Of a DNA stretch of 64,000 bases, positions 45,493 through 54,356 are shown piece after piece. Each line of letters starts with the position of its first letter. The first letter of the stretch is position 1. The DNA comes from Brevibacterium sp. GTDB taxonomy: Bacteria; Actinomycetota; Actinomycetes; Actinomycetales; Brevibacteriaceae. Position numbers and translations under genes: made by a program. The notes under the pieces are model-generated. The model saw nothing but the letters and a program-made list of their open reading frames with translations, did no database searches and was not told the origin of the DNA. The stretch lies in assembly GCF_031179145.1 (NCBI RefSeq), contig NZ_JAPSIB010000015.1, positions 1 through 64,000 of the forward strand, given 5' to 3'.

Positions 45493-47285
45493 CGGTCGTC
45501 CTTTCGCGCGTTCGGAGCATTGTCTGCGAGCTCTGGGATCGGCAGGTCGACACGGAATGTCGCTCCTCCGCCGGATGTCTTGTGCACGGAGATCGCCCCG
45601 TGATGGTTCTCGACGATTGCCTTGACGATGGAGAGGCCGAGCCCTGATCCTCCGGTGTCGCGGGTGCGCGAGACATCCAGGCGATAGAACCTCTCGAAGA
45701 TGCGGGGGACGACGTCGGGTTCGATGCCCTCTCCATGGTCGCGGACCTCGAATCGGACTCGGCCGTTGGGGAACCCACGCAGCGAGTCGTCGACGGAGAC
45801 GGTTCCGGCGGCGGTGACATCGGGGACGATGCCCGTCGGCTGGCTCGCATCCGACTGGTCGTTGCCGCTGGAGTCACCTCGGCGGAAGATCCGCACGCCC
45901 CCGGTGACGAACCCGCGCTCCCGGGACTTCTCCTTCGCTCCGGCCTTGACCCCGGCTTCACGGGAACCGCGCCCGGCCTGGGATCTGCGCGCCTCCTCGG
46001 CGGGTGAGCCGATCGTTCCCACGGCGAACTCGATCGCAGTGTTCTCCGGAGTGTGACGGACCGCGTTGCCGGCCAGGTTGACGATGACCTGGCGGATCTT
46101 CGTCTCCGATCCCTGGATCAGCGGCACCTGAGGGGCATCGCCGCCGTCGAGCCCGATGAAGCTGATGTCGCGGTCAGGGGCCTGGGCGGCGGTGTCGGCG
46201 GCGGCGTCCCGGACGATCTTGTGAAGATCGATGGGGCCGATCTCGGCCCGGCGCTGCTCGTCGAGGCGGGCGAGCACGACGAGGTCGTCGACGAGCACTC
46301 CCATGCGCTTGGCCTCCGACTCCATCCGCTCCATCGCCTGTGCGATGTCCTCGGGTTTGGTGATCGCGCCCTGCCGATAGAGCTCGGCGTATCCGCGGAT
46401 CGTCACCAGCGGGGTCCGCAGCTCGTGCGAGGCGTCGGAGACGAACTGCCGGATCCGCTTCTCGGACCTGGTCTGACCGTCGAACGAGTCCTCGATGCGC
46501 CCGAGCATCGTGTTCAGCGCCGCCGAGAGGCGACCGAGTTCGGTGTTGCGGGGGAAGCTCGGCACGCGCTGGCTGAGATCTCCGGCGGCGATGCGCGATG
46601 CCGTCTTCTCGATGTCGCGCAGGGGGCCGAAGGTGTTGTTGATCGCCCAGTAGCCGACGCCGGCGACCATGGCCAGAGCCATCAGGCCGATGCCGATCAT
46701 CGTGTTGCGGGCGCGTTCGTTGATGTTGTCGATCTCGCGGTCGAAGGGCACCGCGATGGCGACGAGGATGTCAGTGTTCTGCACCTTCATCGCCCGCGCC
46801 CGCCACTGCGACTGGATGCCGCTGACGGTGAATGGAGCCCCCGAGAGCTCATACACCTTCTCCTCGGTGATATGAGGAAGGATCGGGCGGTTGTGCGGCT
46901 CCGGAGCCACGGGATCCTGGATCGGTTCGCCGTTCGAGTCGTAGAACTGGACGTAGAACCCGCCGGGCAGCAGATCCTGGAGCTCGTCCCAGGAGTTCGA
47001 ATCGATCGTGGCGGGAGAGTCGTCTCCGGAGTTCGGCTTCTCCGTCGACTGCAGCTCGGCGGGCTGGAAGACCTCCTGGTACGCCTGCTGAGCGAGAGTC
47101 TCCGACGCGGAGATGAGCCGTTCGTCGGTGCGTTCGATGAGGCTGTCGCGCAGATTCTCCAGCACCCAAGCGCTCGTGCCGGAGAGCACGAGCAGCATCA
47201 GGAGCATCATGATGGCCAGCAGTTTGGTGGTCAGGGACCACTCTTCCCAGAAGCCGGGGGAGCTGGGTCGGGATTCTCTTGCCAC
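45489..47285 (-). CDS. mprB: Sensor histidine kinase (MprB-like)
   Basis: This 598-residue kinase has helix 1 at about 20-42, an extracytoplasmic sensor of about 140 residues, and helix 2 near 195-220. HAMP, dimerisation domain SHELRTPLVTIRGYAELY with the phospho-His, and the ATPase domain follow (N-box NLAGNAVRHT, G1 DHGEGI, F-box IFERFYR, G2 GGSGLGLSIVKAIV). About 70 extra residues rich in Gly, Arg and Ser sit between N-box and G1 box. GTG is the start. It overlaps pepD by 4 nt and follows mprA by 30 nt. Confidence 0.9.
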   Translation of the reverse strand: MARESRPSSPGFWEEWSLTTKLLAIMMLLMLLVLSGTSAWVLENLRDSLIERTDERLISASETLAQQAYQEVFQPAELQSTEKPNSGDDSPATIDSNSWDELQDLLPGGFYVQFYDSNGEPIQDPVAPEPHNRPILPHITEEKVYELSGAPFTVSGIQSQWRARAMKVQNTDILVAIAVPFDREIDNINERARNTMIGIGLMALAMVAGVGYWAINNTFGPLRDIEKTASRIAAGDLSQRVPSFPRNTELGRLSAALNTMLGRIEDSFDGQTRSEKRIRQFVSDASHELRTPLVTIRGYAELYRQGAITKPEDIAQAMERMESEAKRMGVLVDDLVVLARLDEQRRAEIGPIDLHKIVRDAAADTAAQAPDRDISFIGLDGGDAPQVPLIQGSETKIRQVIVNLAGNAVRHTPENTAIEFAVGTIGSPAEEARRSQAGRGSREAGVKAGAKEKSRERGFVTGGVRIFRRGDSSGNDQSDASQPTGIVPDVTAAGTVSVDDSLRGFPNGRVRFEVRDHGEGIEPDVVPRIFERFYRLDVSRTRDTGGSGLGLSIVKAIVENHHGAISVHKTSGGGATFRVDLPIPELADNAPNARKDDR

Positions 47286-47315
47286 GTGAGTAATGTACCG
47301 CCTGAGTTTGCGCGG

Positions 47316-48071
47316 TTACTTCGACTCAGGTGTGCGCAGCATGTAGCCCACTCCGCGCTTGGTCTGGATCATCGGTGTCCATTCCATTTCGATCGGGTGT
47401 CCTGCCGCATCGGTCTCCGGGGTGACGTCGATCTTGCGGCGCAGGTACGAGATGTAGGACTCGACGATGCCCGTGTCACCGCCGAAGTCGTACTCCCAGA
47501 CGTGGTCGAGGATCTGCGATTTCGACAGCACCCGGTTGGCGTTGAGCATGAGGTAGCGCAGCAGCTTGAACTCCGTGGGGGAGAGGTCGATGAGAATGCC
47601 GGAGCGCCGGACCTCGTGCGTGTCGTCATCGAGTTCGAGGTCTCCCGCGACGATGACCGCATTCTCCTCGTCCTCGAGGCTGCGGGTGCGTCGGAGCACG
47701 GCCCGGATCCGGGCGACGACCTCTTCGAGACTGAAGGGTTTGGTCACGTAGTCGTCACCGCCCACGGTCAGTCCGGTGATCTTGTCGGAAGTGTCGTCCC
47801 GGGCGGTGAGGAAGACGACGGGGGCGTTCATGCCGACCTGGCGCAGGCGACGTGTGACGGTGAAGCCGTCCATGTCGGGCAGCATGACGTCGAGGACGAG
47901 AAGATCGGGATTCGTCTGCTCGGCCAGGCGCAGCGCCTCGGCGCCGTTGGCGGCGGAGACGACGTCGAAGCCGGCGAAGCGCAGGCTTGTGGACAGAAGT
48001 TCGCGGATGTTGGGCTCATCGTCGACAACGAGCAGTGTGGCCTCGATGTCGTTCTCGTTCTGTGTGCTCAT
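47316..48071 (-). CDS. mprA: OmpR-family response regulator (MprA-like)
   Basis: This 251-residue regulator has a receiver domain with acidic pocket VVDDEPN, phospho-acceptor Asp61 in LVLDVMLPDMDG, and conserved Thr and Lys (FLTAR, VTKPF). The winged-helix domain contains LSPTEFKLLRYLMLNANRVLSKSQIL. With the kinase and the protease downstream it forms a two-component system probably sensing envelope stress. Direct repeats TCTCAGGAAAG lie about 80-130 nt upstream and could be its own binding sites. Confidence 0.9.
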   Translation of the reverse strand: MSTQNENDIEATLLVVDDEPNIRELLSTSLRFAGFDVVSAANGAEALRLAEQTNPDLLVLDVMLPDMDGFTVTRRLRQVGMNAPVVFLTARDDTSDKITGLTVGGDDYVTKPFSLEEVVARIRAVLRRTRSLEDEENAVIVAGDLELDDDTHEVRRSGILIDLSPTEFKLLRYLMLNANRVLSKSQILDHVWEYDFGGDTGIVESYISYLRRKIDVTPETDAAGHPIEMEWTPMIQTKRGVGYMLRTPESK

Positions 48072-48149
48072 GCCTCCAGTCTGCGGCCGAAGTCTGAGCG
48101 CGGGGTGCCTGTTTCCTGAATGTCAGTGTGATCTGCGTCACAGGAATGT

Positions 48150-48230
48150 TCTCAGGAAAGTCCTTTTGGGGCGAATCTCCCGCTTGAGCTCTCAGGAAAG
48201 AACGGCGAATTTCGGCAGGCTCTCAGCTTT
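48150..48230 (-). promoter_or_regulatory. Direct repeats upstream of mprA, candidate regulator boxes
   Basis: TCTCAGGAAAG occurs exactly at 48150-48160 and 48190-48200, and a partial copy TCTCAG lies at 48221. Direct repeats of this kind are typical sites for OmpR-family regulators, and the position fits autoregulation of mprA. The spacing of 40 nt places the copies about four helical turns apart. Confidence 0.55.
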
Positions 48231-48264
48231 CGCGCAAGTCGCTCACATCTTTGCGAAGCGCCTT

Positions 48265-48825
48265 CTATGAACTCTGGCGGGCGCGGAAGGCCGCGACGTG
48301 CGTGCGGTTGGCGCAGTTGCCTGTGTCGCAGAATCTCTTCGAGCGGTTGCGGCTGAGATCGGCGAGGTAGGCGGCGCAGTCCTCGGCGGCGCAGTGGCCG
48401 AGGCGGGCGAGCTCGCCGGCCCGAATGAGGTCGATGAGCACCAGGGCGACGTCGGCGGCCACTCGATCGGCCAGGGTTGCCGAGGCCCCCACGGCGTGCA
48501 GGTGCCAATCCCAGTCCCCGTGCCGGACCAGCTGCGGCAGCGCGTCGGTCTCTGCGAGTGTGAGATTCGCCGCCTTTGCGACCTCCTCCTCGGCCGCCTC
48601 GGCGTCGGTGGCGAGGGCTGCGGCGAAGCGAGCGCGCAGACGACGGGTCGCTTCGACATCGGCATCGGTCGCCTCGAGCGGGCCGGAGAAGTCGTGCCGA
48701 GCCGCGAAATCACTGAGCTGGGCGCTCGTCCTCAGGGTGTCGTCCGCCTCGGCGGAAGTCCCTGTGGTGTTGAGCAGGTCGACGAGCATGAGGAGGTTCG
48801 ACCGGATGTCGTGGGCAAAAGTCAT
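48265..48825 (-). CDS. CGNR zinc-finger family regulator
   Basis: This 186-residue protein has an N-terminal helical ABATE-like domain (FAHDIRSNLLMLVDLLNT). Its C-terminal zinc finger has cysteines in GHCAAEDCAAY and RFCDTGNCANRTHVAAFRAR. The diagnostic CGNR tetrapeptide is CANR here. Such proteins are thought to be transcription regulators. ATG 48825 marks the conserved start; upstream extensions are ignored. It is divergent from an EamA exporter gene and may control it. Confidence 0.82.
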   Translation of the reverse strand: MTFAHDIRSNLLMLVDLLNTTGTSAEADDTLRTSAQLSDFAARHDFSGPLEATDADVEATRRLRARFAAALATDAEAAEEEVAKAANLTLAETDALPQLVRHGDWDWHLHAVGASATLADRVAADVALVLIDLIRAGELARLGHCAAEDCAAYLADLSRNRSKRFCDTGNCANRTHVAAFRARQSS

Positions 48826-49023
48826 GGTGCGGCAATTGTGCCACAGGCGGTAAGGAGCAAAACACATTTGACTCATTTCGTGTGACTGGGAAATACTGGC
48901 AGGGCGCACTCGCGCACCACTCTCAGCTCGCCCGCACGAACTCCGTTCATGCGCTTCGCACTCAGGTCCGCACTCAGCCAGATCCGAACCCAGCTCGGGC
49001 CGGCCACTTTCAGGAGGTCAGGA

Positions 49024-49983
49024 ATGAATCGTGCCGTCGTCATGGGGTTCCTTCTCACCCTGGCGTCCGCCTTCTTCTTCGCGGTCTCCGGACCGATTGC
49101 GAAGACGATGTATGCGATCGGCTGGACGCCGGGCTCTGTCGTCCTCATCCGCCTCACCGGTTCGGCCCTTCTCCTGCTCATTCCCAGCCTCATCGCCCTG
49201 CGCGGTCGTTGGGACGAGGTCCGCAGGCACTGGAAGACGGTTCTCACCTACGGGCTGGTCTCGATGGCCGGCGTCCAAGGGTTCTATTTCATGGCCGTCG
49301 AGCACCTCACGGTAGCCGTGGCTCTGCTGCTCGAGATGACGGCGCCGATGCTCATCGTGTTCTGGATCTGGGCGCGATCGAAGACCAGGCCTGCGACCGT
49401 GACCTTCATCGGGGTCGTCGTGTCGATGATCGGGCTGGTGCTCATCCTCGATGTGCGCAATTCGGACATCAGCCTCTTCGGCGTCGTCATGGCGCTTGCG
49501 GCGGCCGTGTGCCTGGCCAGCTACTTCCTCGTCTCGGCGAAGGAATCGATCAACGTGCCGCCGGTCGCCCTGACCGGACTCGGCATGGGAGTGGGCGCGC
49601 TCGTGATGGGCGTCGTCGTTCTCGTCGGGCTCATGCCCTCGGGGGTCGCCGCCGCTGACGTCGACTTCGGCGGGCACCGGGTGTCGTGGATGCTGCCGAT
49701 GGCGATGATCATCGCGTTCACGGCCGGCGCCTACATCACCGGCATCCTCGGGCTGCGCTACATCGGCGCCACCGTCGGATCGTTCGTCAACCTCATCGAG
49801 GTGCCGTTCTCCGTCATCGTCGCCTGGCTGCTTCTCTTCGAGATGCCCGCCCCGATCCAGCTCTTCGGCGGGGTGTTCATCCTCGGCGGCGTCGGTTTCA
49901 TCAAGTGGGGCGAGGCCCGACTGGCCCGCCGGGTGGCCCGCCGCCAGGTCGTGGATCTGACCGCCGAGGCCGTGCCTGTCTGA
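49024..49983 (+). CDS. EamA-family (DMT) transporter
   Basis: This 319-residue protein has ten hydrophobic helices in two EamA repeats: FFFAVSGPIAKTMYAIGWTP in the first, and ACLASYFLVSAKE and LRYIGATVGSFVNLIEVPFSVIVAW in the second. It resembles RhtA-type amino-acid or metabolite exporters. AGGAGG gives the ATG at 49024, although the open frame extends upstream. The end of the gene is duplicated downstream as non-coding repeats. Confidence 0.87.
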   Translation: MNRAVVMGFLLTLASAFFFAVSGPIAKTMYAIGWTPGSVVLIRLTGSALLLLIPSLIALRGRWDEVRRHWKTVLTYGLVSMAGVQGFYFMAVEHLTVAVALLLEMTAPMLIVFWIWARSKTRPATVTFIGVVVSMIGLVLILDVRNSDISLFGVVMALAAAVCLASYFLVSAKESINVPPVALTGLGMGVGALVMGVVVLVGLMPSGVAAADVDFGGHRVSWMLPMAMIIAFTAGAYITGILGLRYIGATVGSFVNLIEVPFSVIVAWLLLFEMPAPIQLFGGVFILGGVGFIKWGEARLARRVARRQVVDLTAEAVPV

Positions 49984-50090
49984 GTGCTCCGTCGACTGAG
50001 CCGTGCCTGTCTGCCTGTTCCGTCGATCGAGGCCGTGCCTGTCTGAGTGCTCCGTCGCCCGAGGCCGTGCCCGTCTGCCCGTTCCGACGA
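49965..50090 (+). repeat. Four-fold repeat spilling out of the EamA gene 3' end
   Basis: A 30-nt unit starting CGAGGCCGTGCCTGTCTGAG occurs identically at 49965-49994 (covering the stop codon) and 50028-50057. Two diverged versions with GCCTGTTCCG and GCCCGTTCCG lie between and after. This gives an alternating A-B-A-B pattern of about 63 nt. It fills most of the gap before the XPB stop. Confidence 0.85.
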
Positions 50091-50127
50091 CCGCAGCCCT
50101 GACGACTCCGTCGACGAAGGCCCCGTC

Positions 50128-51762
50128 CTACCGCATCTCGATGTCGTAGCTGTAGCCCTGCTCGGTGAGGAACCGGCGGCGCTGCGCCGCGAAGTGCTCA
50201 TCGACGGTGTCGGCGGCGACGACCGTGTAGAAGGTCGCGGAACCGGCATCGGCTTTGGGTCGCAGGATCCGGCCGAGCCGCTGTGCCTCCTCCTGCCTGG
50301 ACCCGAAGGCGCCGGAGACCTGGATCGCCACCGAGGCGGCCGGAAGGTCGACGGAGAAGTTCGCGACCTTCGACACGACGAGCACCCGCAGGGCGCCCGA
50401 CCGGAAGTCGCGGAACAGCTCCTGCCGCCTCGACTCCGGAGTCTGACCGGTGAGCACCGGGGCGCCGAGCACCTCCCCGATCTCCTCGAGCTGATCGAGG
50501 TACTGGCCGATGACGAGGATCTGGGCGTTCGGGTGATCGGCGACGAGCTGGCTGACGATCGGCAGCTTGGCATCGGAGGTCGCGGCCAGCCGGTACCGAT
50601 CCTCGCCGTCGGCCCGGGCGTAGGCCGTCCGGGTGCCCCCATCGAGGCGGACCCGGACCTCGTGGCAGTTGGCCGTCGCGATGAAGCCCTGCCGTTCGAG
50701 CTCCTTCCACGGCACCTCGTACTGCTTGGGGCCGATGAGGGAGAACACCTCGTCCTCGCGTCCGTCCTCACGCACGAGCGTCGCGGTCAGCCCGAGCCGC
50801 CGCCTGGCCTGAAGGCTGGCCGTGAGCCGGAAGATCGGGGCCGGCAGCAGGTGGACCTCGTCATAGATGACGAGACCCCAGTCCTTGGCGTCGAGCAGCT
50901 CGAGGTGGAGGTAGGAGCCCTTCCGGCGGGTCGTGAGCACCTGGTACGTGGCGATCGTGATCGGCCGGATCTCCTTCGTCGACCCCGAGTACTCCCCGAT
51001 CTCGTCCTCGGTCAGTGTGGTGCGGGCGAGGATCTCGTCCTTCCACTGCTTGGCGGACACGGAGTTCGTGACGAGGATCAGCGTCGTCGTCTGCACACGC
51101 GACATCGTTGCCACTCCGACGATCGTCTTGCCCGCACCGCACGGCAGCACCACGACTCCCGACTCCCCGTGCAGGGACGTCTCGATCGCCTCCTTCTGGT
51201 AGTCGCGCAGGTGCCAGCCCCCGCCGTGGGCGTCATCGCTGAGCTCGATCTCGTGCGCCTCGCCGTCGAAATAGCCGGCGTGGTCGGAGACCGGGTGGCC
51301 CAGGGTCAGCAGCGCATGCTTGAGCTCGCCGCGCTCCGAGGGATGGACGAGGACGGAGTCGGCGTCGAGGCGCTGTCCGAACTTCCCGACGAGGTCGGGC
51401 TGACCGACGAGTCGGTCGAGCAGGTGCGGTTCGCTCGAGGTCAGGGTCAGGCCGTGGACGGGATGGTCGATGAGGGTGAGCACGCCGAAGCGGTCCATGA
51501 TGTCGACGATGTCGACGAGCAGTTCGTGCGGGACCGGGTACTTCGCGAATTCGAGGAGGACGTCGACGACGGATTCGGCGTCGTGGCCGCTGGCGCGCGC
51601 ATTCCACAGTCCCAGCGGCGTGATCGTGTAGGTGTGGATGTACTCCGGGGTGCGCGAGAGTTGTGCGAACGGGGCGATCGCCACGGCCGCCTCGACGGCC
51701 AGGGGATGCCCCGACTCCAGCAGCACTGTCCGGTCGGACTGCACGATCAAAGGACCGTTCAT
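50128..51762 (-). CDS. XPB-type DNA repair helicase
   Basis: This 544-residue superfamily 2 helicase has an N-terminal accessory domain (MNGPLIVQSDRTVLLE). Helicase motifs follow: LRDYQKEAI, Walker A in VVLPCGAGKT, DEVH box in VIYDEVHLLPAP, LGLTATLVRED, and C-terminal QEEAQRLGRILRPK. It unwinds DNA in repair or transcription; archaeal and mycobacterial XPB are the models. AGGAG marks the ATG at 51762. The helicase-associated protein gene lies just upstream in the same direction, the same pairing as Rv0861c-Rv0862c. Confidence 0.93.
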   Translation of the reverse strand: MNGPLIVQSDRTVLLESGHPLAVEAAVAIAPFAQLSRTPEYIHTYTITPLGLWNARASGHDAESVVDVLLEFAKYPVPHELLVDIVDIMDRFGVLTLIDHPVHGLTLTSSEPHLLDRLVGQPDLVGKFGQRLDADSVLVHPSERGELKHALLTLGHPVSDHAGYFDGEAHEIELSDDAHGGGWHLRDYQKEAIETSLHGESGVVVLPCGAGKTIVGVATMSRVQTTTLILVTNSVSAKQWKDEILARTTLTEDEIGEYSGSTKEIRPITIATYQVLTTRRKGSYLHLELLDAKDWGLVIYDEVHLLPAPIFRLTASLQARRRLGLTATLVREDGREDEVFSLIGPKQYEVPWKELERQGFIATANCHEVRVRLDGGTRTAYARADGEDRYRLAATSDAKLPIVSQLVADHPNAQILVIGQYLDQLEEIGEVLGAPVLTGQTPESRRQELFRDFRSGALRVLVVSKVANFSVDLPAASVAIQVSGAFGSRQEEAQRLGRILRPKADAGSATFYTVVAADTVDEHFAAQRRRFLTEQGYSYDIEMR

Positions 51763-51914
51763 GCTTCTCCTGATTCCTCTCTCGCCGAGGTGGTCCCCGG
51801 CTTCGGCACGAACCGTGCCCTCGCGATCTCCGCCGAGGTCAACGTCGGGACCCCGCCGATTGTTCCGCCGGCGTGGGATCGCGACCGAGATCACCGAGCT
51901 GTGGTCGCATACGC

Positions 51915-54056
51915 TCAGCCCGCCGGGCCGAGGAGCTCGACGCTGACGATGCGCGCGATGGACAGGGACGCCTCGGCGCCGGTGGTGGCGACCTTTCCTC
52001 GCACCCGGCCGCCGTTGACGGTGGCCGGCCACATCTCGATCACCCTCTCCTGCCCGTGGGAGTCGGCGAGCCTGATGCGCACCAACTGCTTCTGGGTCGC
52101 CGCCTCGCGGAGGCGGTCCATGTGTCCCAGCGGCTCCTCGGTGCGGGTTTCCCTCTGCTGACGACCCCGCGGAGAGCGGAGGATCCGGATGTAGTCGTCG
52201 AGGTGCGCGTCCGTGACCCGGGCACGCTTGCGGACGTGGACTTCCGGGGTGGCTTGGGTGATGACCGCGCGTTTGCGCGGAGCCCCCTCCGGGGTGTGGA
52301 GGAAGGCGTGGTGGTCAGCGGACTCGAGCAGATGCATGGTGCGTTCGGGGCCGATGTGGCTGACCGCGACGGTCGGGGCGAGACGCTCGAGTCCGGCGGG
52401 CAGCATCAGTGGGTCGGAGAGGATGACGTCGAGGTCGACGGGGTCGTCGACGACGAGGACCGCGCGGGCGCCGGCGACCTGCACCCGGTGCAGTCGGGCC
52501 GCCGTGTTGGTGATGAGGAACTCGAGCGTCGAGGGCAGCTCCTCGGCGCTGATCTCCGCCAGCTGGGCCAGCGCCTGCTGGGGATCGACGCCCGACTGCA
52601 GACTGGCCTCCACCGTGTCGGCGTCGATGCGGTACACGGTTCCCTGTCCCCGGGCCTCGACCACGGCGTACCGGCGCAGGATGTGGTGGACGCGCGGTTG
52701 GATGGGGCCGGTGGCGATCGCAGTGAGGTCGGACTGGATGAGGACGGTGTCGACCTCCTCGACGAGGCCGGAGCGCACGTTGCGGATCACCTCGGCGGGG
52801 ACCTCGAGGCGGTCGAGGCTGAAGCCCAGGGGAGCAATCGACGGATCCTCGGCGGCCTCATCGGTCATCGCTGCCGCCAGCCCGGCCCCGAGCAGCGAGC
52901 CGAATCGGCTCGGGCCGAACCGCTCGGGACTCTTCAGCGGGGTGGTCGCCAATCCGAAGGTGACCGCCGTGTGGAGGATCTGTTCGGTGATCTGGAATTC
53001 GTGGGCGGGGATGAGCGGATGCCGGGCGAGCACCTGGGAATGGATCCAGCGCGCAGACTTCGAGGACCCGAGACCGATGTCGTGGAGGATCTCCAGGACG
53101 GTGAAGCGCAGCAGGGGCATTGCCGGAACCGACTGCCCGAACCCTTTGAACAGAGCTTTCTTCGGTGTCGCCAGCACGGTCAGCCGCTCGTTCGCGCTGG
53201 TTCCCGCGACCAGCTGGGCGACGTCCTGGGATTCGCGCAGCCAGTTGGTGACGAGGGCGGCCCAGAGGTCGGCCCGATCGCCCTCGAGGTGGGCCGCGGC
53301 GCCGTCGCCGGCTGTCCACTGCGGGTCGAGCGGGTCGTCGAGGACACCGATGAGGCCCAGGGACCGTGCCGCCAGCAGCAAGGTGATCGTCTGCTCGAGG
53401 CCGAGGTCGATCGTCCGTGCCAAGCGTGAGACGTCGCGTTTGGAGATGCCGCCGCTGGTCAGGCGGGAGACAGGGGAGACGGCGAGATCGTCGACCAGTC
53501 CGCGCAGGGAGGAGATCACCTCGGCGACGGCGGCCTGTTCGCTGTTGTGGATGAGGGCCTGCGGGATCGTCTCCGCGGTCTCATCGATGGTGCCGGTGGA
53601 CGCCTGCCAGGGGTGGGCGCGTGCCGATTCCGCCGCCGAGGTGGGCAACAGGGTGATCGCCTCCGACTGGATCCGCCATGTGGGGTGGTCGGCGAGCAGC
53701 CGACCCGGGGACGGGGCGCCTGCGGACTCCTCGGGGGAGGTGCTCGGCCAGGCCAGGCCCAGGTCGCGCAGGCGGGGGAGGACCGCCTCGGCGAGGGTGG
53801 GATCGATATGGGAATTCTCACGCACCGCGATGTCGGCGGACATCCGGGCGGCCGTGGCGAGGGCGATGAACACGTCGAGCTCGGTGGCGGTCAGAGCCTC
53901 GATGCCCCGGGAGACGCCGATGCGCGAGGACGCGGCTGCGGCCAGGGCGCCGATCGTCGGGGATTCGGGTTGGAGGAGATCGCGACGGGTCCTGACGAAG
54001 GACTCGAAGTCGGGATCAGGACTCTGGGACAGCCACGCGCTGAAGGTCATTGACAT
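51915..54056 (-). CDS. Helicase-associated domain protein (Rv0862c-like XPB partner)
   Basis: This 713-residue soluble protein has several winged-helix-like segments in the first 450 residues. The C-terminal helicase-associated domain includes RLHRVQVAGARAVLVVDDPVDLDVILSD and RVIEMWPATVNGGRVRG. It resembles proteins encoded beside bacterial XPB and may load or regulate the helicase. ATG 54056 follows a TAAACT box by 7 nt, so it is probably leaderless. The 152-nt gap to xpb holds no obvious terminator, so one operon is likely. Confidence 0.82.
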   Translation of the reverse strand: MSMTFSAWLSQSPDPDFESFVRTRRDLLQPESPTIGALAAAASSRIGVSRGIEALTATELDVFIALATAARMSADIAVRENSHIDPTLAEAVLPRLRDLGLAWPSTSPEESAGAPSPGRLLADHPTWRIQSEAITLLPTSAAESARAHPWQASTGTIDETAETIPQALIHNSEQAAVAEVISSLRGLVDDLAVSPVSRLTSGGISKRDVSRLARTIDLGLEQTITLLLAARSLGLIGVLDDPLDPQWTAGDGAAAHLEGDRADLWAALVTNWLRESQDVAQLVAGTSANERLTVLATPKKALFKGFGQSVPAMPLLRFTVLEILHDIGLGSSKSARWIHSQVLARHPLIPAHEFQITEQILHTAVTFGLATTPLKSPERFGPSRFGSLLGAGLAAAMTDEAAEDPSIAPLGFSLDRLEVPAEVIRNVRSGLVEEVDTVLIQSDLTAIATGPIQPRVHHILRRYAVVEARGQGTVYRIDADTVEASLQSGVDPQQALAQLAEISAEELPSTLEFLITNTAARLHRVQVAGARAVLVVDDPVDLDVILSDPLMLPAGLERLAPTVAVSHIGPERTMHLLESADHHAFLHTPEGAPRKRAVITQATPEVHVRKRARVTDAHLDDYIRILRSPRGRQQRETRTEEPLGHMDRLREAATQKQLVRIRLADSHGQERVIEMWPATVNGGRVRGKVATTGAEASLSIARIVSVELLGPAG

Positions 54057-54063
54057 CAGGGTC

Positions 54064-54069
54064 AGTTTA
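54064..54069 (-). promoter_or_regulatory. -10 box of the XPB-partner gene (leaderless)
   Basis: TAAACT on the minus strand ends 7 nt before the ATG at 54056. Confidence 0.55.
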
Positions 54070-54125
54070 TCCTGCGGGGTACAATGGACGGGTCAAAAGC
54101 ATGAGGATCTCGGGAAGGATGAGCA

Positions 54126-54356
54126 TTGCCTGCCAAGCGCGTCGACTCCATCATCATCGTGGTGGCCGTTGCAGCCTCCTTGCTCGGAGCAGCCGGACTT
54201 CTCGGCGTTCTGGGGCAGGCGTGGATGGGTCAAGCACCCTCGCATGTGCTCACGTATCTGCCGATGATCCTCCTTCCGATCTCTTTCGCCTTGGCGGCGG
54301 TGGCCCTGATCCGAGCGGTCATGAGGCGCAGGCAGACTGAGGTGGGCCAGAGCTGA
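54126..54356 (+). CDS. Small two-helix membrane protein
   Basis: This 76-residue protein has helices at about 7-30 and 42-64, a basic start (MPAKRVDS) and a basic end (MRRRQTEVGQ). It starts at TTG 54126 with GAAGGA 6 nt upstream. TACAAT at 54080-54085 is a good -10 box. It is divergent from the XPB partner. I do not recognise a family. Confidence 0.65.
   Translation: MPAKRVDSIIIVVAVAASLLGAAGLLGVLGQAWMGQAPSHVLTYLPMILLPISFALAAVALIRAVMRRRQTEVGQS

Noticed and set aside
48949..49023. Upstream extension of the EamA gene
   Set aside because: AGGAGG lies just before ATG 49024, and the extension is hydrophilic and not conserved in the family.
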